From contig JAGTQX010000003.1 in assembly GCA_018396675.1 (NCBI GenBank), positions 186,001 through 250,000 on the forward strand: DNA of 64,000 nucleotides. Reading direction: 5' to 3'. The translations under genes and the position numbers were made by a program. Shown piece by piece: positions 15,647-23,702 of this stretch; the first letter of the stretch is position 1, and each line of letters starts with the position of its first letter. The notes under the pieces were generated by a model. It worked only from the letters and a program-made list of their open reading frames with translations. It was not told the origin of the DNA and did not search any database. This DNA is from Candidatus Bathyarchaeota archaeon (GTDB taxonomy: Archaea; Thermoproteota; Bathyarchaeia; Bathyarchaeales; Bathycorpusculaceae).

Positions 15647-17005
15647 CTACTCTACGAGTTTTGACCTTGCCTCCTCAAAAAGAGACACTGTCTCTAAACG
15701 CCAATTTTCGAATTTTTCCGGAGTTTTCGGATAATTCCCGTAATGCGCCTTAACTTCCCTCATCAAGTTGACTGTGATTCTCAGCCTGTTTAGGAATCGA
15801 ATTCGTTTTAATCCTCTGAAAACGCGTTTGGCAGTCTCTGTAATGTTTAAGTGAAATTCCTCTCCTAAGCCAGCCTTTAAAACATCCTCTTCAGTTAATA
15901 GCTGGTACTTCATTCCATAGTTTAGGTCTTCATCCCTGCATGTTAAAAGCAGCATCCTAAAAACGTCAAGTCCAGCCTGCTTAGTCCCATAATCAGCCAT
16001 ATACCGCACATTGTAAGGCCATAACGCTTCCTTGCTTAAGTCGCCCTTTTCTAGCGCTTCAGCGATTGTTTTTCCAGCTAAATAGCCGCTAAGCATTGAA
16101 GGACCTATGCCGCCGCCGTGGATTGGATTAACCAAGCAAGCAGCGTCTCCGGTGATTATTACGCCGTTTCCGACCATGTTGTCCAATGGTCTACGTGTTG
16201 GGTCGTACCATGCGCCACCATCCAGCAACAGTGAACCGTCAAAAAGTGGATTAGTTAAAACGTGCCGATAGAACTGGTTTTTGGGATTTGGGAATTCGCC
16301 GTGCATACAAACGCCTAAACCAGCGTTAACTTTGGCGCTGCCCTTGTAGAAAAGCCAAGTGTATCCGCCGGGAGTCACTTTCTGGTTTAGGTAGATTTCG
16401 CAGTAATTCTTGCCCTTGACCTCTTGTTTAAGCTGTCTTATTTCTCTGTAGCAAGCCTCAACATCCTCGTTTGAAACTTCGTTTTCTATGCCCATTGCCT
16501 TTGGAAGTTTCCGCCTGACCACAGCCACAAAACCGCTTGCATCAACCACAGTTTTTCCTTCAAAGCGAATTTTCTCGCCTGTTCTCATGTTTTTTGCAGA
16601 AACCCCAGCTACGAAACCATTTTCGATTATTGGCTCCAAGCACTGAGTTAAATCATACAATACTGCACCTCTGTCAAGAGCCAACTTCAAAAGCCACTGT
16701 CCAAACAAACGCCTATTTAGCAAGTAACCAGAAAAATCCTCATGCTTAATTGTGAAAACCGTTTCCAAGTCTGGCGAGTAAATTTTAACTCCTTCAATTC
16801 TCGTTTCCAACTCGCCATGTTGAGGCGCGCCTAACCCAAGAGTTTTCAAATGATGCTCGCCTAAAGCGTCACCGCAAATTTTTTCACCTATTTCTTTCTG
16901 GCTTTTCCTTTCGATTAGGCAAACTTTCAAGCCAGCTTCAGCAGCGGTTTTTGCAGCTAGGCAACCGGCTGTTCCAGCACCAACAACGACTACGTCGTAC
17001 TTCAT
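15647..17005 (-). CDS. Geranylgeranyl reductase-family flavoprotein
   Basis: A 452-residue FAD enzyme with the Rossmann motif GAGTAG (residues 9-14), the ICGDALGEHH segment and the C-terminal GDAACLVNPIHGGGIGPSMLSG that closes the FAD site. In archaea this family saturates the geranylgeranyl chains of membrane ether lipids (digeranylgeranylglycerophospholipid reductase); related enzymes act on quinones and menaquinone. Which substrate applies is not decided by sequence. A strong AT-rich promoter region with TTTATAAA lies upstream. Confidence 0.82.
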   Translation of the reverse strand: MKYDVVVVGAGTAGCLAAKTAAEAGLKVCLIERKSQKEIGEKICGDALGEHHLKTLGLGAPQHGELETRIEGVKIYSPDLETVFTIKHEDFSGYLLNRRLFGQWLLKLALDRGAVLYDLTQCLEPIIENGFVAGVSAKNMRTGEKIRFEGKTVVDASGFVAVVRRKLPKAMGIENEVSNEDVEACYREIRQLKQEVKGKNYCEIYLNQKVTPGGYTWLFYKGSAKVNAGLGVCMHGEFPNPKNQFYRHVLTNPLFDGSLLLDGGAWYDPTRRPLDNMVGNGVIITGDAACLVNPIHGGGIGPSMLSGYLAGKTIAEALEKGDLSKEALWPYNVRYMADYGTKQAGLDVFRMLLLTCRDEDLNYGMKYQLLTEEDVLKAGLGEEFHLNITETAKRVFRGLKRIRFLNRLRITVNLMREVKAHYGNYPKTPEKFENWRLETVSLFEEARSKLVE

Positions 17006-17098
17006 TTAGCCTCACCTTGATTCAGTACATTCCAGCATTGTCGTATAAGTGAATTTTTACTTTATAAACGTTGAAGCAAGCGTGTTTGCAACTCCTCA

Positions 17099-17602
17099 TT
17101 AATGAAGGTGTTTCAGTGGCAACGGAATCGCAGTTGTTTCTTTGGGCGTGCCAAAAACCATGCAGGTCAAAGTTTTTTCTATGCCCTTAACGGTTCGCAG
17201 TTTGTCCACCACGAACTTTCCGATGGCATCCACATCCCTATCTTTGACTTTAATTAGGATGTCCCAGTCTCCAGATATTATGTGGACTTCTTGAACTTCT
17301 GGAAACTTGGATATCTGTTCGGCTATTACTCTCTGCGATAGTGAAGTTTCTTCATTTTTGTTGCGGGTTCCATAGGATACGGATGCCAAAATGAAGGCGG
17401 TGACTCCGAAACCCAATTTTTTGTGATCTAAAATGGCGCGGTATTCCTTTATTATTTCTTGCTGTTCCATCCGTTTTATTTTTGCGAAAACTGTTGTTAC
17501 TGGCGAGTTGATTTTTTTGGCTATTTCTTTGGCGGTCATTCTACAGTTTTTCTGCAGCAGATTCAGTATCGCCAAATCTTTTTCGTCAAGTTTGGAGTCC
17601 AT
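17099..17602 (-). CDS. Lrp/AsnC-family transcription regulator
   Basis: A 167-residue regulator with an N-terminal helix-turn-helix (about residues 4-50, LDEKDLAILNLLQKNCRMTAKEIAKKI) and a C-terminal RAM ligand-binding domain containing VQEVHIISGDWDILIKVK. It should bind DNA as dimers or octamers and respond to an amino acid. An ATG five codons upstream is also in frame, but a TATA box AAATATTTAA centred near 17632 would place transcription at about 17606, favouring this start. Divergent from asparagine synthetase, which suggests it senses asparagine and controls that gene and itself. Confidence 0.9.
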   Translation of the reverse strand: MDSKLDEKDLAILNLLQKNCRMTAKEIAKKINSPVTTVFAKIKRMEQQEIIKEYRAILDHKKLGFGVTAFILASVSYGTRNKNEETSLSQRVIAEQISKFPEVQEVHIISGDWDILIKVKDRDVDAIGKFVVDKLRTVKGIEKTLTCMVFGTPKETTAIPLPLKHLH

Positions 17603-17706
17603 GTGTAAAAAATACATAAAATCACGCTTAAATATTTATCTATTTGATAAAAATACGAAAAATTCAATAAAAAATTTAATAACATCGCACTGCACTTTAG
17701 ATTCCC
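17603..17706. promoter_or_regulatory. Divergent promoter region of the Lrp regulator and asparagine synthetase
   Basis: An AT-rich intergenic region holding two back-to-back TATA elements: AAATATTTAA toward the regulator and AAAATTTAAT (17671-17680) toward the synthetase. Each lies about 26-30 bases before its start codon, so both transcripts are probably leaderless or nearly so. Repeated A/T blocks such as TTTATCTATTTGATAAA form an inverted repeat (17636-17652) that could be an Lrp operator. Confidence 0.5.
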
Positions 17707-18687
17707 ATGAGCAGCGAACTCCTCGAAAACCTAAAGAAAAGATACTTGACCATAAGAAACAACGGGTTAACCAATGTTTTAAAAATTCAGGATGAGACGA
17801 TATCCGCCATCAGAACTTTCTTGAAAAAAGAGGGGTTCATCGAAATTCTAGCGCCAATAATCGGCCCAGCGACGGACCCAGGAATTAGAGGCGCCAAACA
17901 AGTTACAATTAATTATTATGGTGTTCCTTTCAAGCTTATGAGCAGTATGATACTTTACAAGCAGATGATTATCACTTCAATTCCAAAAGTTTTTGCGCTT
18001 TCACCAAATATCAGACTGGAACCATTAGAAACAGCGAAAACACGCCGCCACTTAACAGAGTTTAGGCAGATAGACCTCGAAGTAGCCCACGCGACATGCA
18101 AAGAAGTCATGGAACTCGGCGAAAGAATGCTCTGTCACGTGATAGACGAAGTGAAAAGCCGATGTCAAATGGAGCTTGGAGAGCGGCTCAAAAGCTTAAA
18201 AACTCCGCAGAGACCGTTCAAAAGATACACGTACGATGAAGCAATTGAAATTCTGAAAAACAAAGGCATAACCATCGAGCGTGATGGAGAAATCCCTTGG
18301 GACGCAGAAGAAGCCCTCTCAAGAGCCCACAGCGAACCGTTCTGGATAACAAACTACCCAATGACCGCAAGAGGCTTTTACTATATGGAAAAAGAGGACA
18401 ACCCAGCCTTTCTGGAAGATTTCGACCTAATTTATCCAGAAGGTTTCGGGGAGGCAATTTCCGGAGGTCAAAGGGAGCACCGTTATGTTAAGCTTGTTGA
18501 AAGAATGAAAAAGAATGGAGAAAACATTTCAGAATATGGGTGGTACTTGGACATGGTACGGATGGGTATCCCGCCTTCCGCAGGATTTGGGATAGGTGTT
18601 GAAAGGCTCACGAGGTTTATTTGTGGATTGGAGAACATATGGGATGCTGTTCCATTTCCAAAAATCGCAGGGATACCATCGCCATAA
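17707..18687 (+). CDS. Archaeal asparagine synthetase (AsnRS-related)
   Basis: A 326-residue class II synthetase core lacking the N-terminal anticodon-binding OB domain. Motif 2 reads HLTEFRQIDLE and motif 3 GFGIGVERLTRFI, closest in style to AsnRS/AspRS. In Pyrococcus abyssi such a truncated AsnRS paralogue makes asparagine from aspartate, ammonia and ATP, and that is the likely function here. It could instead be an uncharacterised AsnRS-like ligase. It is divergent from an Lrp/AsnC regulator. Confidence 0.85.
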   Translation: MSSELLENLKKRYLTIRNNGLTNVLKIQDETISAIRTFLKKEGFIEILAPIIGPATDPGIRGAKQVTINYYGVPFKLMSSMILYKQMIITSIPKVFALSPNIRLEPLETAKTRRHLTEFRQIDLEVAHATCKEVMELGERMLCHVIDEVKSRCQMELGERLKSLKTPQRPFKRYTYDEAIEILKNKGITIERDGEIPWDAEEALSRAHSEPFWITNYPMTARGFYYMEKEDNPAFLEDFDLIYPEGFGEAISGGQREHRYVKLVERMKKNGENISEYGWYLDMVRMGIPPSAGFGIGVERLTRFICGLENIWDAVPFPKIAGIPSP

Positions 18688-18852
18688 ATTTATCAGCTTG
18701 TCGTCATTTTATCAAAAGAAGAAATTAGGGCGAGCGTAAAAGTGCATCAACCTTAAAAGCTGAACGCTTAATATTGATTGAGGATTCATAATTGTTAATT
18801 ATATTTAAGGCAGACTTTGGAAAACGTTTAGAATTAAAGAAGGCGTAAATGA

Positions 18853-19101
18853 ATGATGAAAAAAGCTGCGGTTAAAAAAAGTGCGATGTACACTGTTGAT
18901 TTAACGAAAATCGATGGTGATGGAGCTTTCCCATGCCCAAAATGCGGGGTTATAATCTCTCCAGACGATGAAACAGAGGAAGTCTACCAAATAATCGAGA
19001 CGAAAGTTAAGGGAGACGACTTGGCAGAACTGATGATTTTGTGCAACAAATGCGGAAGTACGATAAAGCTTACAGGTTTTCTGCAGCAATCTGAAGGCTA
19101 A
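18853..19101 (+). CDS. Small zinc-binding protein
   Basis: An 82-residue protein with CPKCG near residue 28 and CNKCG near residue 64, a split zinc ribbon separated by an acidic stretch (SPDDETEEVYQIIETKVKGDD). The N-terminus is basic. Expressed from its own TATA element (TATATTTAAGG, about 45 bases upstream) with a GAAGGCG ribosome site. No family function is known to me; nucleic-acid binding is possible. Confidence 0.7.
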   Translation: MMKKAAVKKSAMYTVDLTKIDGDGAFPCPKCGVIISPDDETEEVYQIIETKVKGDDLAELMILCNKCGSTIKLTGFLQQSEG

Positions 19102-19120
19102 AAGATAAAGACAAGCCAGC

Positions 19121-19345
19121 TCACTTTTCTTCTTCAAATCTCTTACTTATAACTACAAAAACCAACCATAAGGTTATACCATAGAAAACTCCGTTGAAAA
19201 CGGCACTTAAAATATAAGCATACTCGCTTGCAGATTTTCCGATCATCGCGCAGAATAGGTTCCCAGGAAATATTGGCGATGGGATAAGCAGCGACGCTAC
19301 CAAAAAGATTGAAAAGAACACTATTAGGATGGATACGCCTTTCAT
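19121..19345 (-). CDS. Small two-span membrane protein
   Basis: A 74-residue protein with two hydrophobic segments (about residues 4-27 and 44-66) joined by a loop with FCAMIGKSASEYA and ending in the charged tail KRFEEEK. Convergent with the small zinc-binding protein. The clear span-loop-span pattern argues that it is real; no function is known. Confidence 0.55.
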   Translation of the reverse strand: MKGVSILIVFFSIFLVASLLIPSPIFPGNLFCAMIGKSASEYAYILSAVFNGVFYGITLWLVFVVISKRFEEEK

Positions 19346-19441
19346 TTTATACGCCTAGGCTTCATCGTCAAGGCATCTAGAATAGCAATATTTAATAAAC
19401 TTTTCTGTACGCCAGTTCAACAAAAATACACAACGCTCAGC

Positions 19442-20533
19442 CTAAAACAACGGAAACGACAAAACAAAAACCACAACCAAAGCCGCCGCCAAAAGCTTAC
19501 GTCCAAACGATAGAGTTGACACGTCATCCAATGGTCCAGGATGCCTCTGCATTGATAAAAGGAGAATAAACACAGCCATCAACCAAAAGCCGCCTACAAT
19601 AAGCAACAGAATAGATATCATAGCTAAAATTGTTCTGACTTTATCTCCCACTATGGCCCTAGCGATATGTCCCCCGTCAAGCATAGCCACAGGCAAGAGA
19701 TTAAGCGCAGTCACCAGCAATCCAACCCATCCTGCAAATTCAACTGGATGCATGTACAGCTGTCCTGAAGAAGGAATTTGAATAAGCCCTACATTTAGGA
19801 ATAACCGCCAAATGAGAATCGCGATTAAAGGCGTCGGCAAGCTTGTGGCACCTTCAACAAGCGGCGCATTCACAGCCATTGTAGAGCCTATAGCAGTTGC
19901 AATAACTGCCATTATGAAACTTACTATTGGACCGCTTAATCCTATGTCAAATAAAACGTCTTTGTTAGGCGGAAGAGATTTTTGCAAAATAACCGCTCCG
20001 AATGTACCGAATCCGCCGAGATTTATTGGTGGTCCTGGAATGAAGTATGGTGGCGTAGCGTCTATACCGCTTTTGTTCGCGGTAAGTTTGTGTCCCATTT
20101 CGTGTAAGCCGAGAATCGCCATTATGGCTATAGTGAACATGAAACCTCCGATGATGGGGTCTATTGCTCCGCCTATACTTGCTAAGCCTTCTGCCAGCAG
20201 ATAGCCAGTTGCAAAAGTTGTTCCAATTGTCGCAAAAAACAAAAGCCAGTTTATACGAGTGTTGCTTGGTTTAGATGGCGGTTTTGGAAAAATTTTAAGC
20301 ACTAGTTTCCCATCAGACTTGCGTAGAAACGCTATAAAACCCATCGTCTCCAACTGTCTAAGCAATTTTAGAAAAGCTTGTTTTGTTTCTTGTGGTTGTT
20401 TCAAATAGAATGTTGGAACATCATGCTCTATTAGTGCATCGTCAAGTTGGAAGTGTTCCGAAACTAGCATTTTAAACTTTTCAAAGTCGGTTTGGCTTGG
20501 TTGTAGAAAGTTCTCGTTTGGCGTTTCGCTCAT
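19442..20533 (-). CDS. Site-2 protease-family zinc metalloprotease (M50)
   Basis: Intramembrane metalloprotease of 363 residues. The zinc site is HEMGH (residues 144-148) in one membrane helix and LDGGH (285-289, aspartate 286) in a later one, preceded by NLLPVAM. An N-terminal soluble part of about 90 residues, rich in short helices, is an archaeal addition resembling those of uncharacterised M50 proteins. It contains FIPGPPINLGGFGTFG, the usual substrate-channel strand. It probably processes membrane-bound regulators; no partner is adjacent. Confidence 0.9.
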   Translation of the reverse strand: MSETPNENFLQPSQTDFEKFKMLVSEHFQLDDALIEHDVPTFYLKQPQETKQAFLKLLRQLETMGFIAFLRKSDGKLVLKIFPKPPSKPSNTRINWLLFFATIGTTFATGYLLAEGLASIGGAIDPIIGGFMFTIAIMAILGLHEMGHKLTANKSGIDATPPYFIPGPPINLGGFGTFGAVILQKSLPPNKDVLFDIGLSGPIVSFIMAVIATAIGSTMAVNAPLVEGATSLPTPLIAILIWRLFLNVGLIQIPSSGQLYMHPVEFAGWVGLLVTALNLLPVAMLDGGHIARAIVGDKVRTILAMISILLLIVGGFWLMAVFILLLSMQRHPGPLDDVSTLSFGRKLLAAALVVVFVLSFPLF

Positions 20534-20712
20534 GGGTTTTGAATCATCTCATGTTAGGTTTGTTTTATTAAACGAGTGCTGGTAGAAAAGCTTATTGGAA
20601 TTTCTTTTATTCGTGTTCGGATTCTGAACCTCTAAAAACTTTTTAATAATGGTCCAGAGACAAACGCTCCCAGAAAGAAAAAAATACAACTCCAGCAAAA
20701 GGCGATTCAAAG

Positions 20713-21489
20713 GTGAAAACACACGCTCCAGAAAACACGGATTCTTCCACAGCTATTCTGTTACCAACTTACTGTGAAGCAGAAAACATTGAAAAAATAA
20801 TTAGCGTAATCGAAAAACTAGAGATAAAAACGAGAATAATTGTCATAGACGATTCCAGTCCTGATGGAACGGGAAGAATAGTAAAAGCACTGCAGCGAAA
20901 ACATAAAAACATCACACTATTAACGAGATCGCTTAAATCAGGACTTGGAACAGCAATAACTTACGGTTTCCGCTATGTTGTGTCAAGTAAAAATCCTCCA
21001 GAGTACATAATCACGATGGATGCAGACTGTTCACATGACCCAAACGATATACCGAGACTATTACAGCATGCAAAAAGCGGTTATGATGTGGTTATTGGAA
21101 GCAGATACTGCCAAGGAGGAACAGTAAAAGGATGGCCGCTAACACGATTAGCGATAAGTAAAATCGCCAATAAATTAACGGCGAAACTTGTCTCTCTGCC
21201 AATAAGTGATTTTACAAGCGGTTTCAGATGTTATTCAAGAAGGTACATTGAGAGAATCTTGCCGAATCTTCACAGTCAAACATACGAAATACAAATCGAA
21301 ACTCTTAGACAAGCACACATAAACAAGGCGAAAGTTGCTGAAACACCCATAACATTTACAAACCGAAAAAAGGGAAAATCAAAGCTTACAAAAACTGAGA
21401 TAATGAGCTTCATTTTTTACGTGTTAAGAACAGCCATACGGAATTTCAGAATTGGCCATTTTAACTGCGCCTTTTTCGATGGTGAGTGA
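20713..21489 (+). CDS. GT2 glycosyltransferase, dolichol-phosphate sugar synthase type
   Basis: A 258-residue cytoplasmic GT-A transferase: LPTYCEAENI at the nucleotide site, IDDSSPDGTG, then DADCSHDPNDIP (DxD metal motif) and SDFTSGFRCYSR. This pattern is that of dolichol-phosphate mannose/glucose synthases that load a sugar onto a polyprenyl phosphate for surface glycosylation. No C-terminal membrane domain. GTG start after AAAGGCGA. Its TGA abuts the ATG of the next glycosyltransferase. Confidence 0.87.
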   Translation: MKTHAPENTDSSTAILLPTYCEAENIEKIISVIEKLEIKTRIIVIDDSSPDGTGRIVKALQRKHKNITLLTRSLKSGLGTAITYGFRYVVSSKNPPEYIITMDADCSHDPNDIPRLLQHAKSGYDVVIGSRYCQGGTVKGWPLTRLAISKIANKLTAKLVSLPISDFTSGFRCYSRRYIERILPNLHSQTYEIQIETLRQAHINKAKVAETPITFTNRKKGKSKLTKTEIMSFIFYVLRTAIRNFRIGHFNCAFFDGE

Positions 21490-22587
21490 ATGGATTTTGC
21501 TTTAGCATGCGACACAATGTTTGATGCTGAAGGATGCATAAGACCAGCGTTGTTTTTGGCTGAAACTTTAACAGTGGAAGGCTATAAGGTCTCGATAATC
21601 TCGCCGAACATGTCTGAAAACGTTGAACAATACTTGAAATCCATTGGGATAAAGCCCGTGAACTTGCGAGTAAAACTTTTCAGCAGAAACTTTGGACTTT
21701 CCATTTTGTGGCTTGAAACTTGGGCTCGTGAAGCCTTTTTAAAGCTGAATTCAAGACGAGCGGGTAACGCCTCATGCGTTTCAATTAATTTTTCGCATAC
21801 GCTTAACGTGCCTTCTAAATTCTGGTATCTTCAAGGGCCCACTTTCGCGGCTTTAAAAGATATGGAACATGAGTTAACAAATGGATACAGGTACATCTAC
21901 AAGGTTCTTAAGCCGTTTATAGAGCAGGCTGACCGTAGATTAGTTAGGAAGTTGGGTACAAACTCGTTTCGTGCAGTTGCTAACTCAAAATTCTGCGCTT
22001 CATTATATAATGAAATGGGAATAAAAGTTGAAGATGTAATTTATCCTCCAATAGATTGCAAAGTGTTCCGCCCGTCAACATCTAACCCTTCAGACGATTA
22101 TGTTCTCACGTATTTTGGAAAAGAAACCATGTTCTCGGTTATTAAGGCAGTTGCGGATAAAGGGGTTAAAATTAAGGCTTTTGGGTCAAAGATACCTTTT
22201 ATACCGAAAAGTGTTGTTAATCATCCGAATATCGAGTTTCTCGGCAGAATTTCTACGGAGCAGCTTGTTGACGCTTATTCAAACGCTTTGTTCACTTTAT
22301 TCGTTTTTACACATGAACCTTTCGGGTATATACCAGTTGAAAGCATGGCTTGCGGCACACCAACCCTCACGTATGCATTTCAGGGACCAAGTGAATCTGT
22401 TGTGGACGGTTTTAATGGGTGGCTTGCAAAGGACAACAATGAAATAATAAGCAAAGCTGTAGAGCTTTGGAAAAAAGGGGTACCAAATCACATGAGATTG
22501 AACTGTTTAAGAACAGCTTCAGACTTTGATAGGAACACTTATGCTAGAAAGTGGTTTGAAATTTTGCAGAAACTAGAAACAGTTTAG
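21490..22587 (+). CDS. GT4-type glycosyltransferase
   Basis: A 365-residue GT-B enzyme. The C-terminal nucleotide-sugar domain is evident from PNIEFLGRISTEQLVDAYSNALFTLF and the FGYIPVESMACGTPTLTYAFQGPSE signature, with the ExxxxG/E-type catalytic pattern of family 4. The N-terminal acceptor domain is divergent. It starts directly at the stop of the polyprenyl-phosphate transferase, so the two act in one surface-glycan pathway. Acceptor and sugar are unknown. It is convergent with a second GT4 gene, sharing four bases at the stops. Confidence 0.82.
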   Translation: MDFALACDTMFDAEGCIRPALFLAETLTVEGYKVSIISPNMSENVEQYLKSIGIKPVNLRVKLFSRNFGLSILWLETWAREAFLKLNSRRAGNASCVSINFSHTLNVPSKFWYLQGPTFAALKDMEHELTNGYRYIYKVLKPFIEQADRRLVRKLGTNSFRAVANSKFCASLYNEMGIKVEDVIYPPIDCKVFRPSTSNPSDDYVLTYFGKETMFSVIKAVADKGVKIKAFGSKIPFIPKSVVNHPNIEFLGRISTEQLVDAYSNALFTLFVFTHEPFGYIPVESMACGTPTLTYAFQGPSESVVDGFNGWLAKDNNEIISKAVELWKKGVPNHMRLNCLRTASDFDRNTYARKWFEILQKLETV

Positions 22588-23702
22588 TCTGTTTTCTTCA
22601 AAATTTTGTAAACTTCTTCAACTTCTTTGGCAACATCGCTCCATGAAAAACGTAGGGATTGCCTTGCGTTGTTGCTTAGTTGACGCCACAGTTCCAGATT
22701 TTGGTATAGTTTTTCAAAAGCTTTGCATATGGCCTCTGGCTTGCCATGGTCTACTATTAGACCGTTATAGTTGTGGCTTACAATTTCTTTTGTTGCTGCA
22801 TTGTAAGGCGCGTTCGTCAATATTGCAGGTAGACCCATGCTTAAAGCTTCGGCTATGGATAACCCGTAAGACTCAAACTCGCTGGCCGAAACGAAAACCC
22901 AAGCATTTTTCAAATACGATATCAACTGTCTTCTCTCTTTTTGCGGAACTGGCTTGTGAATGTATATTCCGCCAGTTTTTTCTGACTCGTTTATTAAACG
23001 CGTGTAGAGTGGGCCGAAGCCGATAATGTGGAGTTCGGCATTGTTAACTTTTTTCTTGAAAAGTTTAAAAGCAGCCAACAACAGGTCTAATCTTTTTTGG
23101 GGCTCGAGGCGTCCAACATAGACTATTCGCCCAAATTGCGGTTCAAGTTTCGCCTCTAGGAACTCTTTGTCTATTCCGTTTGGGATCACGCGGATTTTCT
23201 CCTTTGAGATTTTGAACTTTTCTTGCAAGATTTTTTTTGCAAAATTTGAAACAGCTACGTGGTAATTGCCAATCTTTGAAACAGGATAAGCCAAAGCTTC
23301 ACAAATTCTGCTTACTATTTTATTGTACGCGAAAGGCCACACGCTGTTCCATGAAACCACTACTGGAACTTCAGGCTTTGCTGCCTTGACAGCAAAAAAT
23401 GGAATGAAAGGCCAAACGTCAACATCTATGATGTCGTATGAACGGGAAAAGAGCTTGAGGAAGACTGAAGAGCTGAAAAACGTTACTCTGTTCAGTTTGT
23501 TAAGCGGTGAAGGCAAAATGCGTGTGTCTGAATTGAATCTGTAAACGTTGAAACCGCATTTCTCATAATTATCAGACGGCTTTCCAAGCGTGAAAACGTC
23601 TATGGCGTGCTTTTTTGATAAATGTTCAGCTATTTTGTAATATCTTGTTCCGGAACCGCCAATATCAGGTGGGAAACGTTCAACTACAATGGCTATTCTC
23701 AA
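22584..23702 (-). CDS. GT4 glycosyltransferase
   Basis: A 372-residue GT-B transferase with the N-terminal glycine-rich start PPDIGGSGTRYYKIAEHL, a central IPNGIDKEFL, YVGRLEPQKRLDLLLAAF and the C-terminal FVSASEFESYGLSIAEALSMGLPAI with the EX7E motif. Probably adds mannose- or glucose-type sugars to a lipid-linked or surface glycan. TTG start placed directly after the stop of the DUF2079 gene, giving a tight operon with it. Confidence 0.87.
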   Translation of the reverse strand: MRIAIVVERFPPDIGGSGTRYYKIAEHLSKKHAIDVFTLGKPSDNYEKCGFNVYRFNSDTRILPSPLNKLNRVTFFSSSVFLKLFSRSYDIIDVDVWPFIPFFAVKAAKPEVPVVVSWNSVWPFAYNKIVSRICEALAYPVSKIGNYHVAVSNFAKKILQEKFKISKEKIRVIPNGIDKEFLEAKLEPQFGRIVYVGRLEPQKRLDLLLAAFKLFKKKVNNAELHIIGFGPLYTRLINESEKTGGIYIHKPVPQKERRQLISYLKNAWVFVSASEFESYGLSIAEALSMGLPAILTNAPYNAATKEIVSHNYNGLIVDHGKPEAICKAFEKLYQNLELWRQLSNNARQSLRFSWSDVAKEVEEVYKILKKTD

